NCBI GenBank assembly: GCA_900766195.1
Contig: CAAFUN010000003.1
Span: 1-64,000 of the forward strand
DNA: 64,000 nt
Origin: an uncultured Bacteroides sp.
GTDB taxonomy: Bacteria > Bacteroidota > Bacteroidia > Bacteroidales > Bacteroidaceae
Reading direction: 5' to 3'
The position numbers and the translations under genes are program-made. Position 1 is the first letter of the stretch. Each line of letters begins with the position of its first letter. Below the pieces are notes generated by a model. The model searched no databases. It was given only the letters and a program-made list of their open reading frames with translations, and was not told the DNA's origin. Positions 63,266 to 64,000 of this stretch are shown piece by piece.

Positions 63266-63643
63266 ATTATACAGGATTATTTTTAAAAAATAAATAAAAG
63301 ATTGAATTCTATTTATTTATTTTTATCTTTGTTTTTAGTCAAAAAATACGCATTAAATGGCGGTCTTTTCTGACTAGCGAATAGGGAGTGTTAATTTTGT
63401 TAATCTTGAGCAGCTTCTTTTATGTAAATTCATTAATGCACTACGGGTAGTATTCTATTTTATTACCTCAGCAATGAATAATCAAATAGAGTAAGGAATT
63501 ATTTTTTTTAAGTTGCTTCTTTAACCTTAAAGGCTTTTGCTGTGCATTACTTCTGCAAGGCAGGCACTGCTCTCTCAAGCTGATAGCGATCTATTATCAT
63601 TTTATATCATATTTTACTAAGAGTATAAATTATATAAAAGAAC
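63266..63643 (+). other. Long 5' leader of the last gene
   Basis: This 378-bp stretch contains a good promoter at 63302-63331, so the transcript has a leader of about 310 nt. A six-codon frame (ATG at 63357, MAVFSD) lies early in it. No known riboswitch was recognised. Confidence 0.4.
63302..63331 (+). promoter_or_regulatory. Promoter of the outer-membrane protein gene at the window edge
   Basis: TTG (63302-63304), 19-bp spacer, TATCTTTG (63324-63331). Full match to the -7 consensus. Confidence 0.6.
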
Positions 63644-64000
63644 ATGATCAAAAATATAATAATTGCTTTATTCTTCTTATGCTTGAATTCTCATGCTATC
63701 TTTTCTCAAACTATTATAGCAGGTAAAATTCAAAACAGACAACAGGAAGCCCTCGCAGATGTTTCTGTTATGTTGATGCATGCTGACTCTACAATTCTCG
63801 ATTACACATTGAGTGATGAAAAAGGAACTTATAAACTCAATTATAGTGGCAAAGAATCACATTTACTTTTATCCGTATCTGCTTTCGAGATAAGCCCTCA
63901 AATAAAACATATAGATAACCGTTCGCAGACTGTCGATTTTATAGTCGAACAAAAAGCCTTAGAATTAAAGGAAGTAGTTGTGTTATCCAATAAGATATGG
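63644..64000 (+). CDS. Outer-membrane beta-barrel protein, N-terminal part (runs off the window)
   Basis: 119 codons are visible. The signal peptide MIKNIIIALFFLCLNSHAIFSQ is followed by a carboxypeptidase-regulatory-like domain (about 24-100; AGKIQNRQQEALADVSVMLM, YTLSDEKGTYKLNY). LELKEVVVLSNKIW then matches the linker that in TonB-receptor-like proteins leads into the plug. It is probably of the same class as the protein at 6835-9168. The rest lies beyond the right edge. It is divergent from the membrane AraC regulator. Confidence 0.75.
   Translation, partial: MIKNIIIALFFLCLNSHAIFSQTIIAGKIQNRQQEALADVSVMLMHADSTILDYTLSDEKGTYKLNYSGKESHLLLSVSAFEISPQIKHIDNRSQTVDFIVEQKALELKEVVVLSNKIW

Overview
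This window looks like chromosomal DNA of a gut-type Bacteroidota, most likely the genus Bacteroides. The reasons are visible in the sequence. Promoters have the TTTG / TAnnTTTG form (-33/-7) used by the Bacteroidota primary sigma factor, and Shine-Dalgarno sequences are mostly weak. There is a one-protein hybrid two-component regulator (sensor, kinase, receiver and AraC domain together), a fused SecDF, a fused gamma-alpha KorA, and a run of exported glycoside hydrolases ending in '...AQ' signal peptides. The DNA is AT-rich. The species cannot be named from sequence reading alone.

Layout. 1-20.8 kb is mostly core metabolism: tRNA-Asn, a YfhO-type membrane protein, S-adenosylhomocysteine hydrolase, an acyl-CoA ligase with its XRE-cupin regulator, ribosomal protein S15, TypA/BipA, a lipoprotein nitroreductase, PEP carboxykinase, uracil phosphoribosyltransferase, the KorAB 2-oxoacid:ferredoxin oxidoreductase and tRNA-Arg. 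It is interrupted at 6.8-11.4 kb by an accessory module: an outer-membrane beta-barrel protein, a surface-type lipoprotein and a membrane-embedded winged-helix regulator, with a 22-bp phased repeat array in the divergent promoter region. 21.0-41.8 kb is a polysaccharide-utilisation block: the hybrid regulator followed by eight co-directional enzyme genes (GH43, GH31, GH97, GH3, GH2, GH43, GH27, GH43). It has no SusC/SusD pair, transporter or endo-acting enzyme. 41.8-55.9 kb returns to housekeeping: SecDF, two rhomboid proteases and an endo/exonuclease/phosphatase-fold protein, HU, ArgS, TopA, a Nudix hydrolase, and a four-gene operon with an exonuclease, an inositol-monophosphatase-like protein and a ComF-like protein. 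56.0-64.0 kb is less ordered: a kelch protein, a Cys-rich small protein followed by four tandem 22-bp palindromes, a broken DUF4369/TlpA thiol-oxidoreductase gene, a small unknown protein with internal repeats, a membrane AraC regulator with TPRs, a decayed IS5-family element, and the start of another outer-membrane protein gene.

How the parts work together. The PUL-like block encodes periplasmic trimming enzymes for alpha-xylosyl or alpha-glucosyl, arabinofuranosyl or xylosyl, alpha- and beta-galactosyl and beta-glycosyl linkages. This would suit a branched hemicellulose such as xyloglucan or arabinogalactan-like side chains. The hybrid regulator presumably switches it on in response to an oligosaccharide, and uptake must be encoded elsewhere. 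The most novel-looking items are the two unrelated 22-bp repeat arrays, each next to a plausible DNA-binding protein; a structured candidate small RNA just upstream of tRNA-Arg; and the SusCD-less enzyme block.
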